Below, piece by piece: positions 1-13,500 of a stretch of 64,000 bases of DNA. The position numbers and the translations under genes are program-made. The stretch covers positions 326,323 to 390,322 of the forward strand of contig JAEPRB010000010.1 of NCBI GenBank assembly GCA_016758965.1. Direction: 5' to 3'. The stretch comes from Circinella minor. Taxonomy: Eukaryota; Mucoromycota; Mucoromycetes; Mucorales; Lichtheimiaceae. Under the pieces are notes generated by a model. The model was not told where the DNA came from and searched no databases. It saw only the letters and a program-made list of their open reading frames with translations. The stretch's first letter is position 1. Each line of letters opens with the position of its first letter.

Positions 1-748
1 CCCTCCTTTTCAAGGCGGGATAACGGGCTTTATTTCCCCCTGTTCTCCTCTTCAAGGGCAGGCATCATAAAATTAGATTCTTATTACTGCGACAAAAATC
101 AAGACTTTTTTTGTGTCATTTTTGTGAAACAAAACTGTAGTATATATTAATTATGTAAAGAGAATACTACCTCGGATACATTTTCAATTACAAAAAGTGA
201 CGCAAAAAAATGTTTAAACCTTTTGGTATTATAGTCGTGTTATAAAAGAATCAATGAAGCAGATATTTAGTCCCTTTATTTTTTCTGGTGTCTCCAATCT
301 TTATGTTTTTAAGAACGCGGGATAAAAGAGAGAGTAAAGAGAGAACGTAAACACATTTACACACATAATATATAGATCGGAAAACTTCTTACTCTTATTA
401 TTATTTTTTACTCCTTGGTAGAAAGGGGGAAGTAATGCACACCCTTTTACACAGCAGAATCATTTGTAGATGACAGTTTTATTCTTTTTCCTCTTCTTGC
501 ACTCGTTGTACGTTTTTTTTTCTCGAAAATAAAAAGGTTTGTTGAGCAGCTAAAAAAATGTGCTTTTTTCTCTTGGATTTCTTTCTTTAAAGATACGTAG
601 TTGATATAAAAAAGCTCTCTTGCTAGAGAGATGAAAGTTTTAATACAGTCATTTCCTAACAGCAACAACAGCCAACGCCAGTTTATACCATAATTTTATT
701 TTGATACAGAAAAACAAACTATTATGTTATATTCGTTTGACTTTACAG
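1..748. other. gene-free flank, 5' side of the Msb1-like gene
   Basis: I see no long coding stretch here. The sequence is AT-rich with short T and A runs. It should contain the missing first exon or exons of the Msb1-like gene, because the exon at 749 starts with two bases that complete an earlier codon. I could not choose that exon with confidence. An ATG near 255 opens a short frame, but nothing supports it. Confidence 0.5.
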
Positions 749-2522
749 CCCAAATAACTCGTATTTGTATGAATGAAATACGACGACGAGGTAAAATAAA
801 TGAATGAAACCCATTATTTTTTATTTGTGCTTTGATTATAAGTAATCACTAATTTTTATATTAATTCATTTCCATGTTACGTTTGTATATATGAATACAT
901 TTATGTATGTTATTCTTTTTTTTTCTTACCCTCTACCTATTTTTTGGGTACCATTGTATATAGGTTTACACGAACGAAAAATTCTACGCAAATCAGGTGT
1001 GAAAAAATAGCATGCAGTAAAAAAAGCATAAATGAAGGAGTAAAGAAAACTAACAGCTTATCCAATTGTTATACATAATATATTTTATATATGTACATTA
1101 TATATAGCACCAAGCAGTGTTTTATTTCTCAAGGTCTTTAGAGAGCAAAGTTGTACTCCCGAAGATGTTGTTCACGTCAGTATTCATTCAGTTGCGACCT
1201 TGATGCAGGATACTTTGTGGTGCAGTCAGGAGCGAATTGTACCCAAAAACGTATGGCGAATAATCAATTATGAAAGTAAGTTTTGGTTTTTCTTTTTTCA
1301 GCATTGAGATTTTTTTTTGTATCAGTGAAGGAAACAAAAGAAATAGAAGACTTAATTTTTGCCAAAAGAGAAAAAGAAGGAAAGGTAGCGGTGAAAGATT
1401 AAAAGAAAAAAAAAAGAGGAAAATCAAGGAAGTAGGGAAAGAAAAGAAGGGGGCGGTGGGATGCTTAATGTTATAAAATCTATATTGACATGCATGATAT
1501 ATAAATCGGCTATAGCTTGTACATTGTCGAACCTTTCAAAGTTGTTAACACTCAAGGGGGAACAACTCTTGATTGAAATCTTAGACTTTTTGGTAGAATT
1601 GATGCAACATAAAAGCGACAATTTAATGGATGCCTATCATTTAGGTGAAGCCATGGGTAAAGTGACTCTTGGACCTGCAGATTGCGACCCAATTATTGCC
1701 GAAAAATCCAACCATTTCTTAACACGCATGATTATTGAACATTCAAAACGAATTCATTTGAAGCATAAAAGCCAGTGGCTTGACCGTGTCGACTCTGGGT
1801 TCGCCCGAATATCCACCTGTAGCAACAACGGTAACAAATATTATGAATGCACGCCCATGTCAAAAACAGAAGCTGCGCGTGCTAAAGCCAAGTCGTACGA
1901 TCGACTTATTCGTAAAATTCAGTACACCAATAGTGATTGGGCAACCAATACTCTCGGGATCCGTGCCATGCTTGATGATGACTACGAACCTGAAGAAATA
2001 GTCCCTGAAGAACCTTGGATCTCTGTCTTTTGTACTCAATTGAGTGACTACGATCCTAATGCGTCCCCACTTATGTTTCGTATCATAACTGAAGCAACCA
2101 AACCCAAGCTCCCTGTTCCTACGGACCCATTTGCTTGCTCATACTTGTTCCAAAATAATGATGCGACTGCACCTGAGTCCCAGATTGCGCACGCATTTTC
2201 CGAATTTACGCCATTATGTGCTGTGCGGTATGAAAATCATGCGAATGAACGAGGTTCCAAGGCTACTCAAAATTCGCATCTTAAAAAGATAAATCATTCA
2301 TTATCACAAATAAAAATTATTAACCTCCGCAAACCACGTTCACAAGGCTTAGATAGCGAATACAGTAGTGTAGAAACAGTTCGTGAAGAAGGTGGTTATG
2401 ATGAAGCATACCAACGACAAAAGCAAAAGCACGTCAAGAGTATGATGCGACGTGTAATGAAAATTAACTCCAAAAAGCATCTACAACAACAGCACCACTA
2501 CGGCGACCCTGTTTCATATTAA
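749..2522 (+). CDS. Msb1/Mug8-type (RhoGAP-like) polarity protein, 5' end incomplete
   Basis: Rebuilt exons: 749-790, 964-996, 1108-1275 and 1516-2522. Introns are 791-963, 997-1107 and 1276-1515, and every junction keeps phase 1. The joined N-terminal part reads as the fungal Msb1/Mug8 (formerly DUF1708) domain: a helix with NEIRRRGLHERKIL, then SSVLFLKVFREQS, then TLWCSQERIVPKNVWRI, then AEKSNHFLTRMIIEHSK about 115 residues on. In yeasts, Msb1 and Mug8 act with Cdc42/Rho1 in cell polarity and wall growth. The domain resembles RhoGAP but no arginine finger is evident here. The C-terminal ~200 residues are basic and low in recognisable motifs, ending in a Q/H-rich stretch. The start codon lies upstream of 749 and is not resolved. 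The family call rests on remembered motif similarity and is moderate; the exon structure is firmer. Confidence 0.6.
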
Positions 2523-2853
2523 CATTATGAAATTACTTTTACTATTATTACGTATTATTTTGTTCTCTTTTCCTCTTTCTTCTAACTATACGTACGAGTA
2601 TTGACAATTTTTTCTCTTTATCTACTTCTTTATTTTTCTATTAATTCCCACCTTACTCCTTTTTGCTTATTTACTCTTTTAAATTTAATCAATAATAATA
2701 CATAATTTTATACTTATAATAGGTTAGGCAAATACCAGTACTTTTACCAAGATTGAAATGTTGTTATTTTTTTTGTTTATTTACGTGTTTGTACCGTGTG
2801 ATCAAAGATAATCTGCATGTGTAATACAACTTTCTTGATGCTGTTGTTTTTTA

Positions 2854-3114
2854 TTACAGTAATATATCTCTATATACGTACAGACGACAGTTACTGACAT
2901 AAGAATGCAGCAAAGACGACAATGAAAAAGTATCATAATTTAAAAGTGTGGTAGCGGCTAACAAAAAAACTATTTGAACTTTACATATATATCTGTCTGG
3001 TACCTTGTTGAGCGGAAGATTTATGGTATATTCAGAGCTACTGACAGTGCAGATATCCTTGCGAATTACCACACCATCAACAACATAATAATTTAGTAGA
3101 TCGATGGTATAACA
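2854..3114 (-). pseudogene. coding-like relic of unknown origin
   Basis: The minus strand has an open frame of 86 codons whose first half has mixed, non-repetitive composition, for example DGVVIRKDICTVSSSEYTIN followed by LPLNKVPDRYICK. This differs from the lysine/phenylalanine strings of chance frames nearby. There is no good start codon, no flanking exon that I could join, and no family I recognise. It may be an exon of an undetected gene or a relic of a repeat. Confidence is low. Confidence 0.25.
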
Positions 3115-6100
3115 TTACTACTGTTGGGAGCTATACGGATGAATTCTGAGTATTGGTACCTGATTGAAAGGTACCGATACCTTTAATTATCTACTTGAAT
3201 TCCCCATCAACTCTCAACCTTTTTCTTGGAACAATTGATTTTATTGATGTGTTGTAAGTTTATCTATCATCTGACTTACGCATTATAGTTGACTTGGGGG
3301 TAGTATAAATCATCAATCTTCGGGTGACATCAGATCCTGAACTAATAATAAACGTAGTGTTGCAATGGGAATATTCCGAATATGGATAATACTACGTATT
3401 TATTATTAAATACCGTTCTCCAACAACAACAACAAATATCTGTTTTTCATCTATATTATACGCTGTATATATAGCTTTTCTTTATTGGTGTTAGCTTACA
3501 TGCTGCTACAAAAAAAAAGAACTTTTTATTCCTTCCCAAATGATTTCTGTTTTTCTATGTTAACTTCAAAGAAAAAAATCATACGCTTTGGTTGATTGAT
3601 GCGTAGTATGATTCACCTGTTTAATAGCATAAATGTTGAGCACTTTTTATTACCACAATGTTAAGAATACTTGGTCATCTAATAGTATATGTAATGTTTT
3701 AAACATTATGAAAAAATTAATTAATCATTACATTGAAAAGTAGGACTTTTGGGAAGTAACAGCATTATAAATTAATGTAGCTCGCTATCGGTAGCTACAA
3801 CATAACATAAATAAATCCAGTCAATCCACGTTCAATACATTTAGATCATGCAAAAATAATACTGTTAAATTATATGTTCTTGAAGAGGGTTATATATTAT
3901 ATAAAATAAACTATGTAATGCAAATGATGACGTTGCCTTAAATAGATACAATTACTCAAAATACGTAACCATGGCAACGGATATTTGTATTATAAGTAGC
4001 AATTAATAAATAAAAAAGCTGTTACGTACTATCCATCCAAGGAAAAATCTGGGATTTTTTTACAGTACCGTACGTATCATCCCAAAAAAACTTCTAACAC
4101 TAGGGTAAAGAAAGAATTTTCACAAGCAAAAATACTGTAAATTAGAATAAAACATGTACCATGTAGAGTAAATTATACTTACGAACTCGGAATATGGACA
4201 CCGAATTTATATATAATATATATATTAAAAAGTAAGCTGTTCAATCAGATGCTCTGTGTCAGCTGGTTTACATGTAGTTATCGATAATGTGCACGTAAAT
4301 AAAATTAAGTACGTACGCACTCATAAATAATTAGAAGTCAAGAAAACCATATGATCATTCCAATCTATTTGTTGTCATCGAATAATCTACCGTATTATTT
4401 TATTTAAGGTTTTACAATTTTGTTATAAACTAATTTAGTATTGTTATTACCTGGCGTTGATAAAAGTATTATACATGTACTGATAGAAGTTATTCTACCA
4501 AATAGGATTATCAAAAGAAACGATGCTATAAGGTTATAATATAATATTAAGCGGTATGGATCAGTTTGAATTTTTCATAGCAATGTATGTACGTACAAGA
4601 CACAAATGATTGCGCTACATTCTATATTAAGCTTTCAAATAAGATCAGCATACAAATAATATATAGTATGATAAAGAAAAATTCACATGAGCTTTCCTCT
4701 AATTATTGGGTTTGTGAATGTAGGTAGTAGTACAGATTAAAAACAATAAAAAGAAATCCTAATTTTGATGTGAACATCAACAGCATGGCGATGATATTTT
4801 AAAAGCAAAACTTCCAAATAATTATGTGTTAACCAATAAGTATTCTAGTTTTAATGTTTGTAATTACTAATGCTTCATATATGTAATACGTATGCTATTA
4901 CGGTTTTTTTGTTTTTGTGTGAAAATAAATTATTCATACATTTGCTGGTTTAAATATTTTCTTTTCTCTCATAAATATGTAAAGATAATTAAAAGCAAGA
5001 TATGCATTATATGGCCATACGTAGTTCATTTATCATATCAGCTCTTTGCATAGTTTTTCACTTTTTATCATCTTTATCTTTCTTTATTCTACTATAAATA
5101 TTATCATAACTATAACGTAAAACTAAGATGGATTGAAGTAGATATATATATATATATATAACAATGTCAATAATAGAAAACGGATGTGAAAATGACGTAG
5201 TGATAAAAGTAAATCAGTCAAAATAAAAGCTTTTCTTAATTTATTTTTATTATCTATCTATCATTTACCATCTTATTAATAATACTATTACTATATAAAA
5301 TAAATTGAATACAAGAAAACATTTTAATCATCTGCCAAATACTAAATGATTTGATTTTTTCCCCACATCAAAATATGATTGCGCCACTTTTTTTTTGCTC
5401 TCTTATATTTCAGCAACCCATATTGTTTATTTTATTATAATTTGTGAACAAATAAGTATATTTCTCCTATCTTCTCTATAAGCCTAGACAGGATTGCAAA
5501 TGTGTACATCATATCTCACGGTCTACGGCTGATACATGAATATATCATATTTATTATATTGCTATTTTATTTGACCATGACCTTGTCCCCTCTTTTCTCC
5601 CCTTAACCTAACACTACAAATACATCATATTTTCCCCGCATTATTTACCAAATCTGGTTATACCGGCGTGTAAACGAAACTGGCCAGAGCGTTTTTTGTG
5701 TTATCTTCATAATATATTACTAAAGAGAAGAAATGAAGCAAATGATCTAACACGGAAACCTTTTGCCTTTTAACAATACAATAAGAGTCATAGTATATAT
5801 AAAATAATAAAATCGGCGATCTGAAAGAAATAAAAAGTTGAATAAATAAAAAATGATCATGAAGTCATGCCACCAAACACATAAAAAAAGAGAGAGAAAA
5901 AAGGAGTGATTTTAGAAATGTACAATTGATCGGATAGGAAAATTCATTTGAAACGCACAGACCGTGCGTTATCAAAAGTCTTAGTGGGTTCCATGAATTA
6001 TTGCTTTTCCATCTATTAAAATTCATTTTTTCATATCATTAATACGCGAAAAACTATAGCATTATATTTATTCTTATTGAAATATTATTCAATTATATGT

Positions 6101-6160
6101 TATGCAATAGCACATTATTTTTTTAACCTTACCTACTAACATATGCTTTATTGTTTTGTG

Positions 6161-6209
6161 TCCTTGTCTTCTAACCTCGGGACCCCAAACAGGTTTGGAA
6201 GACAAGGGA
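6161..6209. repeat. imperfect inverted repeat (hairpin)
   Basis: The arm TCCTTGTCTTCTAACCT is matched by the reverse complement of AGGTTTGGAAGACAAGGGA. This gives a stem of about 16-17 pairs with one bulge and one mismatch, around a GC-rich loop of about 13 bases. It stands out from the AT-rich surroundings. It could be a structured RNA, a small-RNA precursor or a remnant of an inverted-repeat element. No poly-T terminator or promoter ties it to a known RNA class. Confidence 0.5.
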
Positions 6210-9172
6210 TACAAAGAAAAAAAAAGATATTGTGTAAAGTTGCACAGTATAAAAAAAAATATTCACGTTGTACATTAAACGAAGAAAATTCCTTTCAATG
6301 TCAAATGTTTGATGGGCTCTTAAGTCACGAGAATACCCGTGTACGTTTTTTATACTGTCACACATATTCAAAAGAGTTTAGTTTGTAATTATCCTCGATG
6401 ATAATTTCCGGATAAAGTCGATTTGTACAACAATAGGGACGTGTGTATGACAAGTTAGGAATAGAAAGAACTAGTGTTGCATATTTATATATTTACTCGT
6501 AGATTTGCAACACTTGATTATAATGATGAGAAAGCAAGAGTTAAAGAGTTAAAGAGTTAAAGAAAAGAATGGATCAAACGCATTAAATTAAATCCGTACT
6601 TCCGGGCAACTAAGATATTTGTGAAACTAAAAGTTTGTTCTTTTCTTTTTACAGATTTTTTGTATGGATCGCTTGCTTTTTTCTTTACAGTTTATAACAA
6701 CCTCCAAGTGATCGTACCGCGTGATACTACTAACGCACTGTACTACGACTCGATATACCCCCTTCTACCCTTTTTATAATGATATTATTATGTATATCAA
6801 AAACTTTATCCTGCAAAGAAAAAGAGAGTACTGGGTAGAGCAAAAGAAAAAAACGCCAAAAGCTGATTTACATACACAGTAATGATGTTATAGATGACAC
6901 ATCATGTTTTAAAAAAATGGTTAGGGGTCTTTTGAAGGGTACGTAACTTGTTTTTTTTACTCGTATGCATGGCTGATCAATACAAGTGTCATTAATCTAT
7001 ATGATTCTCTGCTTTTTTTATATTGTACTAGTAAATTATATTTCTATTATATGTAAGGTTACCCATTATTAGATATTACGACATGTATAATATCAATAAC
7101 AGGCATACTTACGGTAAGTAGGTTATTATACAAGTTGCTATTTGTATAAAAACAAAGTCAACTTAGAAGTTCTTGTCTAATACAAACACGAGATCATCGG
7201 TGTGAAATGTTCATATTAACAAGTTTAGTAAACGCATGGGCCCGAGTGTTTTTCTTTTTTGAGAATTACTGTCATGTTTTACGGGACATGTTATCCGACA
7301 ACGAGTAAATCGTACTCTATATATACAAAAAGTGTTTTTTTTTTTTTCATTCGTCTTTGTCTTTCTCCACGAAAATAGATCCTTTTCTGTATTTGTTTGT
7401 TTGATAAATAAATAAAAAAAACAATGCAATGTCATCTACTCCCTTTTTATTTATATATGTCAACCATCAATTCTATCATTTTATCAATCTTATTCTATTA
7501 CCCCTTGAAAAGACAAAGAAATTGTAAAAAATGCATAACTCAATTTTTTTAGGTATGGTTATAGCGCGACAATCACAACATTTTTAATCTCTAATCTCCC
7601 CTCTAACCCCCCCCCCAAAAAAAAAGAAATCGAGCTGCTATGCAATAATCAGTGGATATTCTTTCATTTTATCTGTCATAAGATGTCGTTTGATTACTAT
7701 ATATTTATCAATTATTAAACACAGCAAATGACAAGTATGCATTTAAAATACGAGCTAAGAGAAGTGGGGATATGTTTTTTTTGCAAGGTATTATATCTGA
7801 AAAAATGTCTATAATTCTCAAATAATACTATACCAGTTCGTCTAAGCCAGTAGATATGACGCTTTGATATATGCGTGCTTATTCAAAAGACTACAGTAAC
7901 AAAAAATCAAAATACATTATTAGGTTCTTGTTCTTACCAATTAGTTATTTAATATTGTCAAAATAATAGCAAAAAAAGAGAATATGTAGCATATTAGATC
8001 GTCGGTTGGTTTAAAAGCTCAGTAAGTGATTTACTAATATTCACACACACAAGATATACAAAGAGGAATGTCACGGGTGCCCCGATCCTTATATCATCGG
8101 GATACTATCCGTTATATGTTGTGTAATATGTGGACAGTGATTACCATTACAGTTTTTTTTTTCGATTTGACCTTCAATGAACACACTAGTTGTTTTTTGT
8201 TTGTTTATTACAGTAAATGTAAAAGAAAGTAAGAATTGAGATAAAAAGGGAAAGGGAAGTATTGTATGTAACTGATAATATGTAGGAGATGGAAAAAATA
8301 TAAAGTACGTTACATAATGAACTAAATACAACATAATAAGATTGTGTTATTATGTTTTGAAAAAAAAAGGAAAGTAATGAGGGTATAACCAAATGAGGAA
8401 GATAAAATAATGTTAAAGGTTTTGAGGAATGGCTGCATGAGTAAAAAATAGTTAAAAGTAAATAATATCTTGTTTGTTTGTGCGTTGTTGTTGTTGTGTA
8501 GTTCGATAATAGTAAAATATATGGCTTGTTTGTTTTGTCGTATGCAATTGGATGCAAAATAACAGCTGACATAAAGTTAAAAAAAAGGGGAGTAATTGAT
8601 ATATGGCTCGTGAGATCTTAATGATGTGTATTAAAGAAAGAGAAAGGGAGAGAGAAAGATAGTGGGCGTATATAATGTATGTGTACGTGTACAAGTGTGG
8701 TCAGAGGAGGTTGTTGTCAAAAGAAAGTGTTTGCAGATAATAATAAAAATATAATAAAAATATATAATGGTTTCAAGCCAAATGAATAAAAGAAACTAAT
8801 ACTGTACAGATATACAAAAAGAAGAAAAAAAGAAACTGAACGACAAAAAAAAAGTAGAAAGAAACGATACCGAAAAAGAAATATGTATAGAAAAATAAAA
8901 ATAAAAATAAAAAAAAGGTATATATGTATATGTAAAAATGGCTAAATATACCAATACGAGGTGAAAATGGAAAAAGGCATTAACAACACAAAGAAAAAAA
9001 TGATGAAAGGGGTAGAGGAAAGAAAAATATTGTGATATAATAAACAATCAAACTTAAGTTCTGACGATACGATACGTTTTTATCATTAATGCTTGATGAA
9101 GTAAAACAGTAAGATGAATGTTTCTCCGGATGGTAAAAGTAGTAGTAATAATGATAAAAGATGCGTTATCAT

Positions 9173-10529
9173 TTATCGCATAACAAGTGATGAATAGTGA
9201 TGGTCATGTTCGGTAACGTCAAAAGCTGGAAGTTTGGTTCGTCTAAAAGCCCATTTACGATTATCATCGGCTCCGTAGTCTATTATTATAATACTATTTT
9301 GTTAGCAAAATAGAACAAGATAATAAAAATATTGCAAATTATAGTAATAGAAAAAAGTGATAGTTTACCTGCAAATCCTTGATAAGCATAAATATCAAGT
9401 TGTCGTCTTTTTTTCTGTTCAAGTGATGCCATTTCTGAGTATGCCATTAACTGTGCATTGAGTGATTCAGACTCTAGCATGGGTTGTAAAATACGTCGTC
9501 GTGCATTAATAAACCAATTACTGATCTGATTGACAGTCAAACCGGTACGATTAGCAAGTTGAATTTTCTCTTTTTCGGATGGATAAGGATGTTTCTTATG
9601 ATCCACAAGCCAGCCTTTCAAGAATTCAGTAACTTCTTTCGGAAGGTTTCCCCGACGACGTTTCTTGATAGGATCAACAGCAATATTGTTAGTGTTAGTA
9701 TTTGTTGATAATTTGTTATTGTTTGCAGCTGTTGGAGGCGCTGATAATGATAGTACTGGTGGTGGTGGTGGTGCTGATGTGACCTGTTTCACAACGGGTA
9801 AGGGGGGAGGAGGCAAGTCTTTTGTCGATGGATAGATCTCAGGTGACAACAAGTCCTTCACACCCAGACGGGGTGAATAGTGGACAACTTTTGTATTATC
9901 GATTGTAGCAATACTGTCGCACGAGCTATTGTTACTTCCCCAACTAGAACTAGACGATGCGCTGGATGCGGAGCTTGTGCTTGTACTCGGAGACACATCA
10001 ATGTGATCATCATCTTCTTCCGCTACAGGTACTGTTGATGTGGCCGTAGTGTTATATTTTTCTGTGATATAAATTATCATTTCTAATTAGAATTTTTTTA
10101 TGTTGTTGAATCAATAATACTTTGAAAATACTAATAATAAAAGTACTAGTCTCGTTTATCTTACCTTGAGAAGATTCTCTTCTTGCAGAAGCCCAAACTT
10201 GAGCATTACGTTGAAGCATTACATTTGTTTTATCTCGGTGTCGTTCGATCAGAGTTTGTTGTTGCGTCTGCAATGAATAAGCAAATCGACTCGAAGGAGA
10301 GTCATGGTACAATACTAATGGACAAAAGACACGCGACTATTATATATATATACAGATGTATATAAAAGTGAAAGAAGCAGGTTAATTAAGTAAATTTATT
10401 GTTGTTACAAAAGAATTGAGGGAAAATTCACGTAATAGCCATTGTTGCCTAGGTGATAATAATAAATGGTCAACAGTTTAAAATATTTACATCTGAACGG
10501 GTAGCGGTTGTCATGACGTTATTTTTCAT
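9173..10529 (-). CDS. TALE-class homeobox transcription factor
   Basis: Four exons on the minus strand: 10491-10529, 10165-10267, 9369-10061 and 9173-9279, giving 313 residues with all phases consistent. An alternative acceptor for exon 3, 14-20 bases upstream, stays in frame. The homeodomain lies at about residues 180-239. It has the three-residue TALE loop (HPYPSEKEK) and the recognition helix NQISNWFINARRR, with isoleucine at homeodomain position 50. It is preceded by the basic KKRRR. The N-terminal half is low complexity: acidic, Ser-rich and Pro-rich tracts, as in activation regions. TALE proteins bind TGAC-type sites, often as heterodimers, and control development. In fungi they include CUP9/TOS8-like regulators and some mating-type factors; which this is cannot be told. 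No MEIS or PBC partner domain is seen. It sits alone between two large noncoding stretches. Confidence 0.92.
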
Positions 10530-13500
10530 AAGTGTAAATAATATAACTGGACAAATATATATAAAGACAAAGAAGAAATAGAAAAGTTAAAAAATAGAAA
10601 ATAAACCGGGAAAGTTGTAAAAAAAAGAAAAAAAAAGTTTGAGAAACAAAATCAAAAACTTGTATGGCTTAAATAGAAAATGGCAAACGTAATAATGAGT
10701 TGGATGGGGGTGGGTTTTCCATCTTAATAATTATAATATATATAATATAATATAGTATGCAAGTTATAGGGCTCTCTCTCTTTGAGTCACAATTCCCAGT
10801 AGATGTACAAATTATCCAGAAAGCGCCGAGTAAAAAAAAAATGGTCGTCAGCGCCTCTTTTTTTTTTACAGCATAACACAAAACGCTCCATCAATACTGT
10901 TGTAATACACTTGGGCTTTTATGACTATAAAAACTCTTGTTGGCCATTTTTTGTATAAAGTGAGTTTTATTATAATCTATCGTCCCACTCAAAAAATTTT
11001 TCTTTATACAACTTTCCTAATATTTCAAGTTTGTTCAACCATAAAAGTTTTCCCTTTGAAATCATGGGGTTCAATGAGACCCAATTATGCCTTCTTTTAT
11101 GCAATCCTTCATTCTATAATAATAATAATATAATAATAAAGACAAGCTTAACCCTAAATGCTCTGTATACTATTCGCAATTTACTATCTCTGTGTTTCTT
11201 TTTCTTTCCCCCCTTCCTCCCCCCTTTTTTGATCATTGTTCTTGTGACCTTTTCTAAAAGCTGGCCGACAGATGTACCTTTTTGTAAGTCTACAAAAAAA
11301 TTGTTCTGCTAATATAATTGTTCATGCACTCTATGAGAGGATTCCTTTTAGTACTATTATATACGGTTTTCGTATAACCGGTCTTCTTTGCGGTTTATGA
11401 TTTTAATAATTATTATTATGGCCTGTCTTCTATAATCCCCCCATCCAGAAAATAAAAACAAATCCAACTCTTTGTTTTTCCCCTATAGACACTTTTTACC
11501 CAAAATCTCACTCGAGATTGTTTTATACTTTACCCTTTTCCACACTATTCTACTCCTCGTTATATTTTTTTTTGGCACATCCGAACGTAATATTCCTCTT
11601 CTCCTCACTCTCCCTTTTTTAAACCTTTTTTTTCCGATTGTTATCGTCTTGAGTGGTTAAACAATCAAATATAAAACACACAGCTAGATAAAACATGAAA
11701 AACAAAAATATATAACATTTAAAAGGAATAAACGACCGTGTGTAATTCTGACAATAAAAAAAAGTTAAGAAAGGAGTATTTATTATATAGTCCATAGAAC
11801 ACTGATTCTTAATTTTTTTATGAACGTATCGATGTCTTTAAACAAAAAAATCTAGCTATTCGTTACACTCTTTTTAGCCTTCTTCTTCTTTCTACCCCCA
11901 ACACCCCCTTTTTTTATTTAGACTGATAACTATTTCGTGCTGATTCGGCCGAGATTTGAAAGCCAAGTCAAAAGTGATGCAGCATCACGTAGCTTGTAGC
12001 ACTTTGTACATGTATATATTTATCATAACACAAACTGTGATAATTGTGTTCCAAAAATATATAAAAGTTGGCATATTTTTATTTAGAGATTAAAATAAAA
12101 TAAAGAAGAAAGAATACAGAACTAGGCAAAGAAAAAAAAGATACGCTGACCTTTATTTACCCCTTTTGCAAAAAAAGAAAAGTACTTTTTACGTACATAA
12201 CTATCAATTTCATTCTTTGATGTTATCATTAGCTAAAATGGGGGTTTTTCAAGGCTGACTGATAACTTTACAATTATCATTCTTATTTTTCAAAAGAAAT
12301 TAGTGATGATTATATCAATGATCATTTTACTTGACAAGTTTGCATAATAAGTATAATAATTACCCAGAAAACAATAAAGCCTCCGAAATTGGTATTATTA
12401 CCTATTTGGTGTACTGCATGGTTATTCCAAATACAAATTTTGTGTGTGTAGTGGTCTGGCGTAATTTCTTCTGTGCACTGACCATCATATGAACAATTGT
12501 GTATTTTATATATAAAACAAAGCCTGCTTCTTTCTATTCCCATTATATATATATATATATATATTGTATTGTTTATATATTTTTCCTCGGACTCCGCATT
12601 ATTTCCCCTCTCTCTTACCCCCACAGTTGGCGCACACACATATTATTATTTTTTTCTTTATAATCCAGTTTTATGACAAGTAATTAACTTTTTACTTTAT
12701 TATCATTATATTATAAACAAGAAATATAATCATTGTTCTTTTTTTGATAACAAGAAGCCGAACTATTTTCCAGGAGAAAAGGAGTAATCTCTCCGAGAAT
12801 TTTTTAACACAGACAACACATGAAAAAATAAAAAGATTGGAAAAGGAAGAATTTTCATCTTTCAATAACAGTCTTTTGTATCGTGGAGATAGGATCAAAA
12901 AAAGAAAAGGAAGCAGCGCGAAATTGTAAAGTAGACCTTTTCTTTTTCTTCACTATAGGAGAAAAACGAAAGAAAAAGTACATTATTATTGCGCCAATAA
13001 TAGTAACAACAATATTCAATGGATAAGACGCAGGTCAGAAAGCGCGCGCTAAAAAAAAAGGTACATATAAACGAAATGAGTATTATTACCATATGAATTA
13101 AACCTTGCATGGCTGTTACTCATAAATTGTGAGCATATTTTTTGTTGTTTTATAAGCCTTCAAGTAGCTTTTTCCCTCTATTTTTCCAAGTATTATTATT
13201 CTCCTATCTAATGTTTTGTTTCTCAATAAAAAAAATCCTAGTATATTTTATTCATACATATGCTCACCCCCTTATTCAAACGTTACAGATGGAAAGTGTT
13301 ATTACTTAACAATCAGTAGTATAATTAGCCCAGTGATCTTCCTTGTTCTTATAACAACACCCTTCCTTCTCCTTTCTCACCAACTCGTCCTCCCCCCCCC
13401 CCAAATAAATAAATAAAAATAATGGCAATAAAATAAAATTGGGCTTGTCACCAGGGCAAAGAAGATTACATCAGTTGATAATATTTATGTATTATATATT

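Larger units (their letters stand above)
2523..9172. other. 6.6-kb noncoding desert between the Msb1-like and homeobox genes
   Basis: AT-rich DNA with no intact gene that I can support. It holds a decayed coding-like stretch at 2854-3114 (-), a strong hairpin at 6161-6209, and a tandem octamer (GAGTTAAA, three copies) near 6537-6562. There is also an (AT)n tract near 5143-5160. From 8100 to 9050 the minus strand has long open frames, but they are low-complexity Y/F/S/K strings and look noncoding. Part of this stretch is downstream of the homeobox gene, whose stop is at 9173. Confidence 0.6.

Noticed and set aside
8089..9047. A series of overlapping minus-strand frames of 80-128 codons.
   Set aside because: They consist of Tyr/Phe/Ser/Leu strings from A/T-rich repeats, with no start context, motif or intron structure.
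12322..12639. Minus-strand frame with a Cys/His-containing part and a hydrophobic end.
   Set aside because: Half of it comes from an (AT)n repeat and polyA-type sequence, and no family or splice partner supports it.
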